Origin: an uncultured Acidobacteriota bacterium
GTDB taxonomy: Bacteria > Acidobacteriota > Blastocatellia > Pyrinomonadales > Pyrinomonadaceae
Assembly: GCA_902826795.1 (NCBI GenBank)
Contig: CADEGD010000004.1
Span: 43,927 to 84,532 of the forward strand
Direction of reading: 5' to 3'
DNA length: 40,606 bases
Under the pieces are notes generated by a model. That model made no database searches. It saw only the letters and a program-made list of their open reading frames with translations, and had not been told where the DNA came from. How positions within the stretch are numbered: the stretch's first letter is position 1; each line of letters opens with the position of its first letter. The translations under genes were made by a program, and so were the position numbers. Positions 16,734 through 25,152 of the stretch are shown here, one piece after another.

Positions 16734-17621
16734 TCACATCGTCCGTTCCAAGCCTGCCGCGGCCATCAGATTGGGAACGAATGATGGCTCGCTATGGTCG
16801 AAAACGGCATCGAGCTCTTTCTCGACGCTGCCGTGGCCTGTCGGGATCGCCTTGATCATCGGCTCGAAATTGCGGAAGTCGTAAAGCTCATTATCCAGCA
16901 GATGCGAACCGGTCACGTTGGTCAACGCAGTCATTATCGAACTTCGGATGAACGGCGTTTCTTTTTCGAGTTCGTTGAGCAGGCGTTTGACGCGGGCACG
17001 CTTTAGGTTCGGCTGCGAACCGCAGAGATTGCAGGGAATTATCGGAAACTCGCGTTCGGCAGCGTACTTTGAGATCTCGCTTTCCTGACAATAGGCCAGC
17101 GGCCTGATCACCGTATTACGCTTGTCGTCGCTTCGCAAGATCGGCGGCATCGCCTTTAACTGCCCTACATAGAACAGGTTCAGTAGAAAAGTATGAACGA
17201 TGTCGTCCGCGTGATGGCCGAGGGCGATCTTCGTACAGCCTTCTTCGACAGCAACGTTATACAAGATGCCGCGGCGTAGGCGTGAGCATAGCGAACAATA
17301 AGTCTGCCCTTCAGGAATGTGCTTCGTGACGATCGAATAAGTGTCTTCTTCGACGATCCGATACTTCACCCCGACGCTCTCGAGATATTCGGGCAGGACG
17401 TGTTCGGGAAAGTCAGGCTGTTTCTGGTCGAGATTGACGGCAAATATCTCAAACTTTATTGGTGCACGCTTTTGAACGTCGAGCAGCAGGTCGAGCATCG
17501 TGTAGCTGTCCTTTCCGCCGGAAAGGCAGACCATCACCTTGTCGCCGTCCTCGATCATCGAGAAGTCGTGGATCGCCCGCCCGATCTTCTTCAATAATTT
17601 TGTCTTTGTCTTCGATTCCAC
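16734..17621 (-). CDS. ttcA: tRNA 2-thiocytidine synthetase TtcA
   Basis: A 295-residue TtcA-type enzyme that makes 2-thiocytidine at position 32 of some tRNAs, using ATP activation and a sulfur relay with a [4Fe-4S] cluster. The PP-loop SGGKDS is at residues 34-39, the first cysteine pair at Cys109 and Cys112 (CSLC), and the cluster cysteines of the CNLC motif at 197-200; GHHADD at 135-140 is also diagnostic. The length is close to the E. coli protein. The start codon is GTG, with GAAGG about 9 bases upstream; no ATG is available near it. It is divergent from the bactofilin gene. It stands near tRNA-Thr, with no functional link implied. Confidence 0.93.
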   Translation of the reverse strand: MESKTKTKLLKKIGRAIHDFSMIEDGDKVMVCLSGGKDSYTMLDLLLDVQKRAPIKFEIFAVNLDQKQPDFPEHVLPEYLESVGVKYRIVEEDTYSIVTKHIPEGQTYCSLCSRLRRGILYNVAVEEGCTKIALGHHADDIVHTFLLNLFYVGQLKAMPPILRSDDKRNTVIRPLAYCQESEISKYAAEREFPIIPCNLCGSQPNLKRARVKRLLNELEKETPFIRSSIMTALTNVTGSHLLDNELYDFRNFEPMIKAIPTGHGSVEKELDAVFDHSEPSFVPNLMAAAGLERTM

Positions 17622-17749
17622 AACAGTCGACCTTCGCTCTTTAGTGCGAAACTTCTGATTCTCCCATCAAAGGCCGAATTTTACAACCCTGGGACATTTC
17701 GCTTTACACCGCAAGCGGCGCTCGTTTATCATTCGTTTGCAGGCAATTT

Positions 17750-17779
17750 TCGACAGTTTTACCGCTTCGACAATATAAG
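17750..17779 (+). promoter_or_regulatory. Possible promoter for bactofilin gene
   Basis: TCGACA (17750-17755), an 18-base spacer and TATAAG (17774-17779) lie in the 275-bp divergent gap between ttcA and the bactofilin gene. The -10 box is good and the -35 box is weak. Confidence 0.4.
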
Positions 17780-17896
17780 TGATATGGCCTAAAGTTCTCA
17801 GGACCCTCCCTGATAATATTTGTTAGTCATTTTTTGCTGACCATTGCTGCCGCAAAACCAACTTCAATCAGAAATCGCACTAAGGAGATTAGTTCT

Positions 17897-18604
17897 ATGA
17901 TCAGAATGGGAAACAAGAAATCCGAAACGTCCGATGCCCCTGATATCCAATCGAGCTACCCCCAAACCACGCAGCCGAGCAGTTCGACAGGCCTTTACGG
18001 CGGCGAATCGACGAACACCGTGTCGAAACCGTCGACGGACAGCGAGAATATCGCCCGCGACATAAAGGACGGCAAGCTGAGCGGGTTCGTCGGTCACGGA
18101 ACGTCCCTTACCGGCGACACGACCTTCCAGATGATGCTCCGCGTCGATGGACATCTAACGGGAACCGTCAGCTCGGACGGCGGAACGCTCATCGTCGGCA
18201 ACAATGGCCAGCTTGACGCGAACATCGCCGTCGGCGTCGCTCAGATCAACGGCACGGTAAACGGAGACGTCTCGGCAACCGAAAAGATCCAGCTCGGACG
18301 CACCGCTCGCGTGGTCGGAAACGTGTCTACGCCAAAGCTGATCATCGAAGACGGCGCGATATTCGAAGGCGGCTGTACGATGCTCAAAGCGCGTGAAGCT
18401 GCCGATAAGCAGGCTTCGTCCGCTTCGTCTTCTTCTTCCTACGGATCTTCGTCAAGCTCGACGCCGAGCTATGGAAGCAGCACATCGTCTTCCTCCAACA
18501 GCAGCTATTCTTCCAGCTCAACGGCGTCTTCATCCGCGAAGGACGACGATGACGATGCTTTGTCGTCGGCCGATACCAAGAAAACCGAAACCGCGAAAGT
18601 CTAG
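17897..18604 (+). CDS. Bactofilin (polymer-forming cytoskeletal protein) with Ser-rich tail
   Basis: A 235-residue bactofilin, a protein that polymerises without nucleotide into filaments linked to cell shape and envelope organisation. The start at 17897 is fixed by the AAGGAGAT ribosome-binding site 8 bases before it; an upstream TTG at 17834 lacks one. After a disordered 55-residue N-terminus, the beta-helical core (about 60-170) shows the turn repeats DTTFQMMLRVDGHLTGTV, GTLIVGNNGQLDANIAVG, QINGTVNGDV and RTARVVGNV. The C-terminus is low complexity: about 45 residues mostly Ser with Tyr-Gly, then DDDDD and a basic end. Such tails vary in the family. A terminator follows directly. Confidence 0.9.
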   Translation: MIRMGNKKSETSDAPDIQSSYPQTTQPSSSTGLYGGESTNTVSKPSTDSENIARDIKDGKLSGFVGHGTSLTGDTTFQMMLRVDGHLTGTVSSDGGTLIVGNNGQLDANIAVGVAQINGTVNGDVSATEKIQLGRTARVVGNVSTPKLIIEDGAIFEGGCTMLKAREAADKQASSASSSSSYGSSSSSTPSYGSSTSSSSNSSYSSSSTASSSAKDDDDDALSSADTKKTETAKV

Positions 18605-18627
18605 CAAAGCAGCGGATCCAGTTTGCG

Positions 18628-18655
18628 GGCAGAGCTTCCACGGCTCTGCCTTTTT
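18628..18655 (+). terminator. Rho-independent terminator after bactofilin
   Basis: GGCAGAGC (18628-18635) pairs with GCTCTGCC (18643-18650) over a 7-base loop, followed at once by TTTTT. It lies 24 bp after the bactofilin stop and just before the mscL promoter. Confidence 0.85.
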
Positions 18656-18661
18656 CGTTGA

Positions 18662-18690
18662 TTGCCCAAGCTCGCAGACCGACCTATACT
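18662..18690 (+). promoter_or_regulatory. Promoter for mscL
   Basis: TTGCCC (18662-18667), a 17-base spacer and TATACT (18685-18690) lie 40 bp before the mscL ATG and directly after the bactofilin terminator, giving mscL its own transcript. Confidence 0.6.
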
Positions 18691-18730
18691 CAAGGCGTTC
18701 TACAACCAAAACAATGGGGGAAACAGTGAA

Positions 18731-19144
18731 ATGTTGAATGACTTTAAGAAGTTCATCGCACGCGGAAACGTGCTCGATCTGGCGATCGCCGTAATTATGG
18801 GCGCGGCATTCGGCGCTATCGTCAAGACGTTTACCGACGGAATAATTATGCCGTTCGTTGGCCTCTTGACCGGCGGCATAGATTTTAAGGAAAAGGTGAT
18901 AAATCTCGGCAGTATGCCCGTCAGCACTCCCGCCGAGATCGCTGCCGCCCAAGCCGCGAAACAGCCTTTAATACTTTACGGACAACTGATCAACGACATC
19001 ATCAGTTTCCTGATCGTCGCCTTCGTTATGTTCCTCCTGGCGAAGTATGCGATCAGCCTTTTTAAGGGCCTTGAAGCTGAGCCGGAACCGACTGCGGAAG
19101 AGAAGTTGTTGACCGAGATCCGAGATATTCTGAAAGCTAAGTAA
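18731..19144 (+). CDS. mscL: Large-conductance mechanosensitive channel MscL
   Basis: A 137-residue MscL, the inner-membrane pentameric channel that opens under membrane tension and protects cells from hypo-osmotic shock. It shows the conserved N-terminal helix and first membrane segment (FKKFIARGNVLDLAIAVIMG, then AFGAIVKTFTDGIIMP), a periplasmic loop, the second segment (INDIISFLIVAFVMFLLAKY) and the cytoplasmic helix EEKLLTEIRDIL. The start at 18731 follows GGGGGA by about 10 bases and gives the usual family N-terminus. Its last 8 bases overlap the 3' end of the convergent cyclo-ligase gene. Confidence 0.95.
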   Translation: MLNDFKKFIARGNVLDLAIAVIMGAAFGAIVKTFTDGIIMPFVGLLTGGIDFKEKVINLGSMPVSTPAEIAAAQAAKQPLILYGQLINDIISFLIVAFVMFLLAKYAISLFKGLEAEPEPTAEEKLLTEIRDILKAK

Positions 19145-19712
19145 ATTGGGAAGTTCCGTCCGGCGTGACGCAAAGATCGAGGCGAACGTCGCCTTCGTGA
19201 ACGTCGCCGATCTCGTCAACAGGCGGAAAAAAGCTAAAGCCGGCCTTGATACAATCGGGCCGGCACTTTTGTAAGAATCGATCGTAGAACCCTCTGCCGT
19301 AACCGACGCGGTGTCCGCCGCGGTCAAAGCATATTAGCGGAACGATAACTAGGTCGAGAGCCTCCGGGGCGATCGTTTCAGATCCGGCAGGCTCCGGGAT
19401 CTTCCAGCGATTCTCGATTAACGGCGTGTCGTGCTGATAGATAAGCGAATCGATCTCGCCCGTCGCGTCATCTATCTTTGGTGCGGTTGTGATGATCTGC
19501 GGAAATCGGTCCCAAACGCGCTCGAAAAAGGTTTTCGTTTCTACTTCTCCGAAGTGTGCGAGTGAAATGTAGCAGTGAAGGGTGCTGATCGAGCTAAAGT
19601 CCACCGCTGCGAAAACCCGTTCCACGATCTCGGTACTCAGTGTTGAATGAGTCTCCGGCGAGAGCGAGGTTCGCCGTTCGAGATAGGCCTTTCGTAGCTC
19701 TGATTTAGTCAC
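19137..19712 (-). CDS. 5-formyltetrahydrofolate cyclo-ligase
   Basis: A 191-residue MTHFS/YgfA-type enzyme that converts 5-formyl-THF to 5,10-methenyl-THF with ATP, returning folate to one-carbon metabolism. The N-terminal KSELRKAYLERRTSLSPE segment and the C-terminal VPLICFDRGGHRVGYGRGFYDRFL motif, the nucleotide and Mg site, are diagnostic. The start is GTG at 19712, 12 bp after the stop of the CI-like regulator, so the two are probably co-transcribed. The 3' end overlaps mscL by 8 bp tail to tail. No 6S RNA was recognised beside it, unlike in enterobacteria. Confidence 0.9.
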   Translation of the reverse strand: MTKSELRKAYLERRTSLSPETHSTLSTEIVERVFAAVDFSSISTLHCYISLAHFGEVETKTFFERVWDRFPQIITTAPKIDDATGEIDSLIYQHDTPLIENRWKIPEPAGSETIAPEALDLVIVPLICFDRGGHRVGYGRGFYDRFLQKCRPDCIKAGFSFFPPVDEIGDVHEGDVRLDLCVTPDGTSQFT

Positions 19713-19724
19713 CGTTGAGGGCGT

Positions 19725-20270
19725 TCAGCTTTTATTGCGCAGTGTTCGGTCGAGCACTTTTTTCGCATCATTGATCGCGTCGATCCGTTCTTCGTCGGAG
19801 AACGATTCCCAGCCTTGAAAGAAGACGACGCCGAAGTCTTTCGGAGCCTTGCGTCCTTCCGACTTGAACCATTCCGCCATCACCCGCTGCGGATCGCCAA
19901 ATTTCCCGATCGCCATTCCGATGTCGAATGGCTGCGGTTCGTCGATCGTGCCGAGCTGTTGAACGTCCGGCTCGAATCGCTCGGCCAGCTTGCGTTCGAC
20001 GATCTCGGCTATTCGCGCGTCGATCGCTACGCCGATGTCGAGGCCTTTCGGGTCGCCGGCATACATCTCGCCCTTGCCGGTCAATAGCCAATTGAGCGAT
20101 ACGTTGGTAACGTCGGCGATCTTGATCAGAACTTCGGGGGCCGGAAGGCGTCCGCCGAAATAATTGCGAACGGTTGCGTGTGGCAGCCCGATGCGGCGGG
20201 CTATGTCCGCCATTGATCGGTTGTCGAAGATCCTTCCCAGGCGCTCTTGAAATGCTTTGTCGTGTGACAT
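19725..20270 (-). CDS. Helix-turn-helix regulator, phage CI-repressor-like N-terminus
   Basis: A 181-residue protein with an XRE/CI-type helix-turn-helix at about residues 8-65: FQERLGRIFDNRSMADIARR, then IGLPHATVRNYFGGRLP and a following VSLNWLLTGKGEMY, which is the usual end of this domain. The remaining 110 residues are charged and lack the Ser-Lys peptidase site of LexA/CI proteins, so self-cleavage is not expected. The start at 20270 (MSHDKAF) is preferred over an upstream ATG at 20363 that would overlap the next gene. It is followed after 12 bp by the cyclo-ligase gene. Its target is unknown. Confidence 0.7.
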   Translation of the reverse strand: MSHDKAFQERLGRIFDNRSMADIARRIGLPHATVRNYFGGRLPAPEVLIKIADVTNVSLNWLLTGKGEMYAGDPKGLDIGVAIDARIAEIVERKLAERFEPDVQQLGTIDEPQPFDIGMAIGKFGDPQRVMAEWFKSEGRKAPKDFGVVFFQGWESFSDEERIDAINDAKKVLDRTLRNKS

Positions 20271-20322
20271 AAAACGGTCGTTAACGTGGTTACAACGTAT
20301 TCTACCGTATAGGCCAATAATT

Positions 20323-20790
20323 TCAAGTATGAAACACGTCTTTCGGGGATGTTTTGGAGGCAATTATCGCTATCGGAAGTCCGACGAAAAAGATGTGGAT
20401 CAGGATGCCGATCATCGTGCCGGACAATGTCCGCGGCTGTCGAGATACGTTCGATAGGGCCGAGATGACCTCGCTCATAAAAAAATACACAGCGACGCCA
20501 TAAAGCGGGCCTACGATAAGGGGATTGGTTCGAAGAAACGCAAATTTTCTGGCGGCGGCTACAAAAACCGCAGCCGCTCCGAACGCGACGACAAAATGAA
20601 GCAGCACGCCGAGAGCGATCGTCGCGGCCCCGCCCTCGTACGAACTTCGGCCGAGTATGCCGCTGGAGATGTATTGAAAAACGCGGTCCGGCGATACGCC
20701 GCGAATGCCGGCGGAGACGACCGCCGCAATGCCGTCCAATACGCCAACCGCAGTTCCCGCAAAAACTACACTTCTGATAAAGCTGTTCAT
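20323..20790 (-). CDS. Small four-helix membrane protein of unknown function
   Basis: A 155-residue protein with four probable membrane segments: residues about 8-28, 56-80, 92-112 and 122-145. Small charged loops, an SPDRVFQYISSGILG loop after the first helix and an SRQPRTLSGT loop before the last are the only features. I do not recognise a named family with certainty; similar proteins are usually annotated as hypothetical integral membrane proteins. It precedes the CI-like regulator by 52 bp on the same strand and is divergent from the pilus cluster. Confidence 0.65.
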   Translation of the reverse strand: MNSFIRSVVFAGTAVGVLDGIAAVVSAGIRGVSPDRVFQYISSGILGRSSYEGGAATIALGVLLHFVVAFGAAAVFVAAARKFAFLRTNPLIVGPLYGVAVYFFMSEVISALSNVSRQPRTLSGTMIGILIHIFFVGLPIAIIASKTSPKDVFHT

Positions 20791-20925
20791 TTTTTAGATG
20801 ATGCACGAGAGCGCGTGATGTATGCACCTCGTGAGATCAGAACATTAAATACCTATCCTCCCGACACGGTAAACGGCGACCCGTGCAATCTGACCGAATT
20901 CCAATCAATCTGCGCAAAAGAAATC

Positions 20926-20955
20926 TTGACAGCACCGCCTCCGAACATCTATTAT
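20926..20955 (+). promoter_or_regulatory. Strong sigma70-type promoter for the pilus cluster
   Basis: A perfect TTGACA (20926-20931), 18-base spacer and TATTAT (20950-20955) give one of the best promoter matches in the window. The predicted leader to the pilB start at 21085 is about 120 nt. The 294-bp gap from 20791 to 21084 holds no gene that I can support. Confidence 0.7.
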
Positions 20956-21084
20956 CTGTTGTGCAACAGTGTTTAGCATTGTTGTCATTCAGGTCTCTAC
21001 ACCCGATCACAGTTCGAAAATCAATACTCACCTTCCTTTGTTTCCAACACTTACGGCCGCATAGGAACCTCACAACCGAACCAA

Positions 21085-22941
21085 ATGTCAGCAAAACTTG
21101 GGGAAATTCTTGTCCGTGAAAATCTAGTCACCCCGCAGCAGATCCGGGAGGCTTTAGATTACCAACGCGCCAGCGGTGGTCGTCTTGGCTCCAATCTGGT
21201 CAAGCTCGGGATGATATCGGACGATGTTATTACCGCTGTTTTGTCCCGCCAATACGGAGTTCCGTCCATCAACCTTGATCTCTTCCAGATCGAGGACGAG
21301 GTCATAAAACTCATCTCGCAGGAAGTAGCTCTCAAATACACGATCCTTCCGATCTCAAAGGTCGGAGCCACTCTGACGCTTGCGATGGCCGACCCGACCA
21401 ACGTCTTCGCCATGGACGATATCAAGTTCATGACGGGACTGAACGTCGAGCCGGTTATCGCATCGGAAGCGTCGATACAGATGGCGATCGGCAAGTATTA
21501 CAGCGGCTCGACCCAGATCGATATATTCGATCAGGCGGTCGCATTCGACGTCGAGAAGCTCAAGACGGGCAAAAACGGGAAGAACGGCAAGAACGGAAAA
21601 GGCGCCAGTAAGATCGGCGTCGGCAACGGAAACGGCTCAGGCCTCGAAGACGGCGATCTCGACGTCAGCTTAGGCGACTTCGAGTTTGCCGCTCACGATG
21701 GCGAAGATTTCGAGGTCGTTGAAGACAACGAAGAGATCGACCTTGCTACGCTCGCCCGGGCCAGCGAAGATGCTCCCGTTGTTCGTCTGGTCAACGTTCT
21801 GATGGTCGATTCGCTTCGCCGCGGAGCGTCCGACATTCACGTTGAGCCATACGAAAAAGATTTCCGCATCCGCTTCCGTATCGACGGTGTTCTTTACGAC
21901 GTGATGCATCCGCCGATGAAGCTTCGCGACCCGCTGATCTCGCGTTTGAAGATCATGGCGAAGCTCGATATTTCGGAAAAGCGTCTGCCGCAAGACGGAC
22001 GCATCAAGATCAAAGTCCGTGTCGACGACCGCTCACGCGAACTCGACTTTCGTGTTTCCACGCTGCCGACGCTGTTCGGTGAAAAGGTCGTGCTTCGCTT
22101 GCTTGATAAAGACAAGCTGATGCTCGATATGGCGAAGCTCGGCTTCGAAGCGGAAAGCCTCGAGAAGTTCAAACGGGCGATCGCGAATCCTTACGGAATG
22201 GTGCTCGTTACCGGCCCGACGGGTTCCGGTAAAACGAACACGCTCTATTCGGCTCTCCAATCGTTGAACACGCCGGAAACGAATATCATGACGGCCGAAG
22301 ATCCGGTCGAATTCAACCTTCAGGGCATCAATCAGGTGCAGATGAAGGAACAGATCGGCCTTAACTTCGCGGCCGCCCTTCGCTCGTTCCTGCGACAGGA
22401 TCCGAACATCGTTCTCGTCGGTGAGATCCGAGACTTCGAAACGGCCGAGATCGCGATCAAGGCCGCGTTGACTGGTCACCTTGTTCTTTCGACGCTTCAC
22501 ACGAACGATGCACCGTCGACCATTTCGCGACTCGTGAACATGGGTATCGAGCCGTTCCTCGTCGCTACGTCAGTCAACATTATCCAGGCACAGCGACTCA
22601 TCCGCCGCATCTGCAAAGAGTGTAAAGAAGAGATGCATATGGCTCCGGAAGCGCTGGTCGAGGTCGGGTTCAAGCCCGAAGAAGCTTCCACGATCAAGCT
22701 CTACAAAGGCCGCGGATGCGATACGTGTCTCGGCACGGGATACAAAGGCCGCGTCGGTCTCTACGAAGTAATGGAAGTTACCGACGAGCTCCGTGAACTT
22801 ATCATAATCGGCGCAAGCGCGATCGAGCTTCGCCGCAAGGCTATCGAATGCGGAATGATCACGCTCCGCGAATCAGGTTTATACAAGCTTAGGGAAGGAA
22901 TTACGACCGTGGAAGAGGTCGTGAAGGAAACGGTTCTGTAA
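21085..22941 (+). CDS. pilB: Type IV pilus assembly ATPase PilB (GspE family)
   Basis: A 618-residue hexameric ATPase that powers pilus extension at the inner membrane. The N-terminal MshEN-type domain (LGEILVRENLVTPQQIREAL, residues 4-150) is followed by a Gly/Lys/Asn-rich linker near 165-190 and an acidic stretch, then the ATPase core with Walker A GPTGSGKT at 377-384, the Asp box, Walker B (NIVLVGEIRD) and the His box (TGHLVLSTLHTND). The zinc site has Cys510, Cys513, Cys545 and Cys548. The low-complexity linker is longer than usual. It is the first gene of a cluster with an unknown gene, pilT and pilC. Confidence 0.93.
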   Translation: MSAKLGEILVRENLVTPQQIREALDYQRASGGRLGSNLVKLGMISDDVITAVLSRQYGVPSINLDLFQIEDEVIKLISQEVALKYTILPISKVGATLTLAMADPTNVFAMDDIKFMTGLNVEPVIASEASIQMAIGKYYSGSTQIDIFDQAVAFDVEKLKTGKNGKNGKNGKGASKIGVGNGNGSGLEDGDLDVSLGDFEFAAHDGEDFEVVEDNEEIDLATLARASEDAPVVRLVNVLMVDSLRRGASDIHVEPYEKDFRIRFRIDGVLYDVMHPPMKLRDPLISRLKIMAKLDISEKRLPQDGRIKIKVRVDDRSRELDFRVSTLPTLFGEKVVLRLLDKDKLMLDMAKLGFEAESLEKFKRAIANPYGMVLVTGPTGSGKTNTLYSALQSLNTPETNIMTAEDPVEFNLQGINQVQMKEQIGLNFAAALRSFLRQDPNIVLVGEIRDFETAEIAIKAALTGHLVLSTLHTNDAPSTISRLVNMGIEPFLVATSVNIIQAQRLIRRICKECKEEMHMAPEALVEVGFKPEEASTIKLYKGRGCDTCLGTGYKGRVGLYEVMEVTDELRELIIIGASAIELRRKAIECGMITLRESGLYKLREGITTVEEVVKETVL

Positions 22942-22958
22942 AGGAAATTGGAGGAAAT

Positions 22959-23750
22959 ATGTTAATTAGGGCAATCGCACTCTCATTGGCGTTAGTATTC
23001 GGAGCCACGGTGATCGTTCCGGTAGCAACCGAATCGGTCGAAGCGGGAAAGAAGAAAAAGAAACGGTACGCCAAAAAGAAATATAAGAAATACTCCAAGC
23101 AGTGGTGGCGTCAATATCGCGCTCAGCAGCGACGCAAGAAAGCGATGCAGGCTCGCCGCCGCGCTCTTCGCCTTCGCCAGATGCGTTTGGCACGCGTTCG
23201 ACGGGCACAGAAGCCGCAGCCGCGCGTAGCCGCCGCGACCAAGCCGGTCACGCCCGAAAAGTCGAGCGTTGCTATGCTTCCGTCGGGCCAGACGGCTCCG
23301 GCCGGTTGGCAGCCCGGTTCGCAGACGAACAGCGAAGTTCTCTTCTCAGTCGATGGCGGACGCGGAACAGCCGCGATCTCGGTCGTCGGGCCGGCAAACG
23401 GTGAGACGGTCGATACGGGCCGCAACCGTGCAGTCGGCGGCGTTCCGACCACATCGCTCCGGCGTGAAGTGATCAATCGCATGATCCGCGAAAACGGCTG
23501 GGTCGTGAACGATTATCAGAAAGAGGTCGGCAACAAGAAGGTCTACGTCGTCGTTGCCCAATCGCAGGGTGCCGGCGGTCGCCTGAACTCGCGTATGTTC
23601 TACTTCACCGAAGTTGACGGACGCATCTACAGCCTCGCCACCAACACTAATGTAGACTCAGCCGATCGCATCGCCGAGGAATCGGAGAAGGTGCTCAATT
23701 CGCTTCAGCCCCGCGGCGGAGTGCAGCGAGCAGCTACGCGAGAAGACTAG
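22959..23750 (+). CDS. Exported, very basic protein of unknown function within the pilus cluster
   Basis: A 263-residue protein with a strong GGAGG ribosome-binding site and a signal peptide (LIRAIALSLALVFGATVIV to about residue 29). Directly after it comes an extremely basic stretch, residues 30-85, made almost only of Lys, Arg, Gln, Tyr, Trp and Ala (KKKKKRYAKKKYKKYSKQWW). A Pro/Thr linker follows, then a small alpha/beta domain (about 105-255) with VINRMIRENGWVVNDYQKEV and KVYVVVAQSQGAGGR. I do not recognise the family. It lies 17 bp after pilB and 73 bp before pilT, so it is probably made with the pilus motor; the basic part could bind DNA, peptidoglycan or acidic envelope polymers, which is a guess. 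Confidence 0.75.
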   Translation: MLIRAIALSLALVFGATVIVPVATESVEAGKKKKKRYAKKKYKKYSKQWWRQYRAQQRRKKAMQARRRALRLRQMRLARVRRAQKPQPRVAAATKPVTPEKSSVAMLPSGQTAPAGWQPGSQTNSEVLFSVDGGRGTAAISVVGPANGETVDTGRNRAVGGVPTTSLRREVINRMIRENGWVVNDYQKEVGNKKVYVVVAQSQGAGGRLNSRMFYFTEVDGRIYSLATNTNVDSADRIAEESEKVLNSLQPRGGVQRAATRED

Positions 23751-23773
23751 TTCCCGTTTGGTCACAATCATTC

Positions 23774-23803
23774 GTCACGCGGTCACCAGCCCGGCCGCGT
23801 GAC
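23774..23803 (+). other. Intercistronic hairpin before pilT
   Basis: GTCACGCGG (23774-23782) and CCGCGTGAC (23795-23803) form a perfect 9-bp stem with a 12-base loop in the short gap between the basic-protein gene and pilT. There is no T run, so it may stabilise or split the transcript; it is not a classical terminator. Confidence 0.5.
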
Positions 23804-23823
23804 CCAACCCTACCTAAATTGCA

Positions 23824-25044
23824 ATGAGCTTCGAAAATCAAACCTCAGTTGAATCGCAAGTCACGCTTCCCGAGCTGCTCAAGAAGATGACGGATGCCGG
23901 CGGTTCCGACCTCCACCTCACTACCAACTCGGCCCCGCAGATCCGGGTTCACGGCCATCTCAGCCCTTTGGCCGAATTTCCTCCAATGACGCCGGCGGAC
24001 ACGAAACGGCTTGCCTATTCGGTGCTTACCGACGCGCAAAAGCATCGCTTTGAAGAGAATCTGGAGCTCGACTTCTCGTTCGGCTTGAAAGGAATGTCCC
24101 GTTTTCGTGCCAATCTTTTCAATCAGAAAGGAGCGGTTGGAGCCGTGTTCCGAGCCATTCCCTACGAGATCAAATCATTCGAAGCTCTCGGCCTGCCCGC
24201 CGTGGTGCAGGATATGTGCAAAAAGCCGCGCGGACTCGTGCTCGTGACGGGGCCGACCGGTTCGGGCAAATCGACCACGCTTGCGGCAATGATCGATAAG
24301 ATCAATATCGACCGCCACGATCACATTCTTACGATCGAAGACCCGATCGAATTCCTTCACAACCACAAGAACTGCGTTGTAAATCAACGCGAGGTCGCTG
24401 CCGATACGCACACGTTCGGCTCGGCCCTTCGTACAGCACTTCGTCAAGACCCTGACGTTGTGCTCGTCGGCGAAATGCGAGATCTCGAAACGATCGAGAT
24501 GGCATTGCGTATAGCTGAAACCGGCCACTTGACGTTTGCGACCCTTCACACGAACTCGGCCTATTCGACCATCAACCGTATCATCGACGTTTTCCCGTCC
24601 GCCCAACAGGCCCAGGTCCGCACGCAGTTGTCACTCGTTCTCGAAGGCATCATGTGTCAAACCCTTCTGCCGAAATCGAGCGGAGACGGCCGTGCCATGG
24701 CGCTTGAGATCCTCGTGCCGAACGCCGCTATCCGCAACCTTATTCGTGAAGACAAGATCCACCAGATCTACTCGATGATGCAGACCGGCCAGGACAAGTT
24801 CGGAATGCAGACGTTCAATCAGGCGCTCGCCACCTTGTATCACAAGAAAACGATCACGCTCGAAGCCGCAATGCAGCGAACGTCGAACGCGGACGAACTC
24901 AAAGAATTGATCGAACGCGGATCGGGCCTCAACAACGCCTATTCCGGTGGTACGCCGCGACCCGGTGCACCGCCAACCGCTGCGGGCGGCGGAAGCCCTT
25001 ACGCACAAGGCCGCCCGATCGGCCAGCGTCCACCAGCCAGATAG
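23824..25044 (+). CDS. pilT: Type IV pilus retraction ATPase PilT
   Basis: A 406-residue PilT that drives pilus disassembly and twitching. The PAS-like N-domain (LLKKMTDAGGSDLHLTTNSA) leads to Walker A GPTGSGKS at 143-150, the Asp box, Walker B DPDVVLVGEMRD and the His box TGHLTFATLHTNSA. The family C-terminal part ALEILVPNAAIRNLIREDKI is complete and is followed by a Gly/Pro-rich tail of about 35 residues. The start at 23824 gives the standard N-terminus. It sits 73 bp after the unknown basic-protein gene and 108 bp before pilC. Confidence 0.95.
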   Translation: MSFENQTSVESQVTLPELLKKMTDAGGSDLHLTTNSAPQIRVHGHLSPLAEFPPMTPADTKRLAYSVLTDAQKHRFEENLELDFSFGLKGMSRFRANLFNQKGAVGAVFRAIPYEIKSFEALGLPAVVQDMCKKPRGLVLVTGPTGSGKSTTLAAMIDKINIDRHDHILTIEDPIEFLHNHKNCVVNQREVAADTHTFGSALRTALRQDPDVVLVGEMRDLETIEMALRIAETGHLTFATLHTNSAYSTINRIIDVFPSAQQAQVRTQLSLVLEGIMCQTLLPKSSGDGRAMALEILVPNAAIRNLIREDKIHQIYSMMQTGQDKFGMQTFNQALATLYHKKTITLEAAMQRTSNADELKELIERGSGLNNAYSGGTPRPGAPPTAAGGGSPYAQGRPIGQRPPAR

Positions 25045-25047
25045 GAA

Positions 25048-25118
25048 CAAGTTTGAAGTTTCATGTTTCAAGTTCCAACACGCGAACCTGAAACCTGCAA
25101 CTGGGAACCTGAAACTTG
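25048..25118. repeat. Short repeat cluster between pilT and pilC
   Basis: Variants of GAACCTGAAAC(C/T)TG occur twice (25084-25097 and 25105-25118), and the first half (25048-25076) carries reverse-complement words such as GTTTCAAGTTCC, so the stretch can fold into imperfect hairpins. It occupies most of the pilT-pilC gap. It looks like a small degenerate palindromic repeat, different from the REP elements further right. Confidence 0.5.
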
Positions 25119-25152
25119 CCGAAAGGCAATCAGATAGGAGCTAGTACAAGCA

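Noticed and set aside
20596..20976. ORF on + opposite the small membrane protein
   Set aside because: It is a shadow of the minus-strand gene; its composition is unlike a protein and it lacks a ribosome-binding site.
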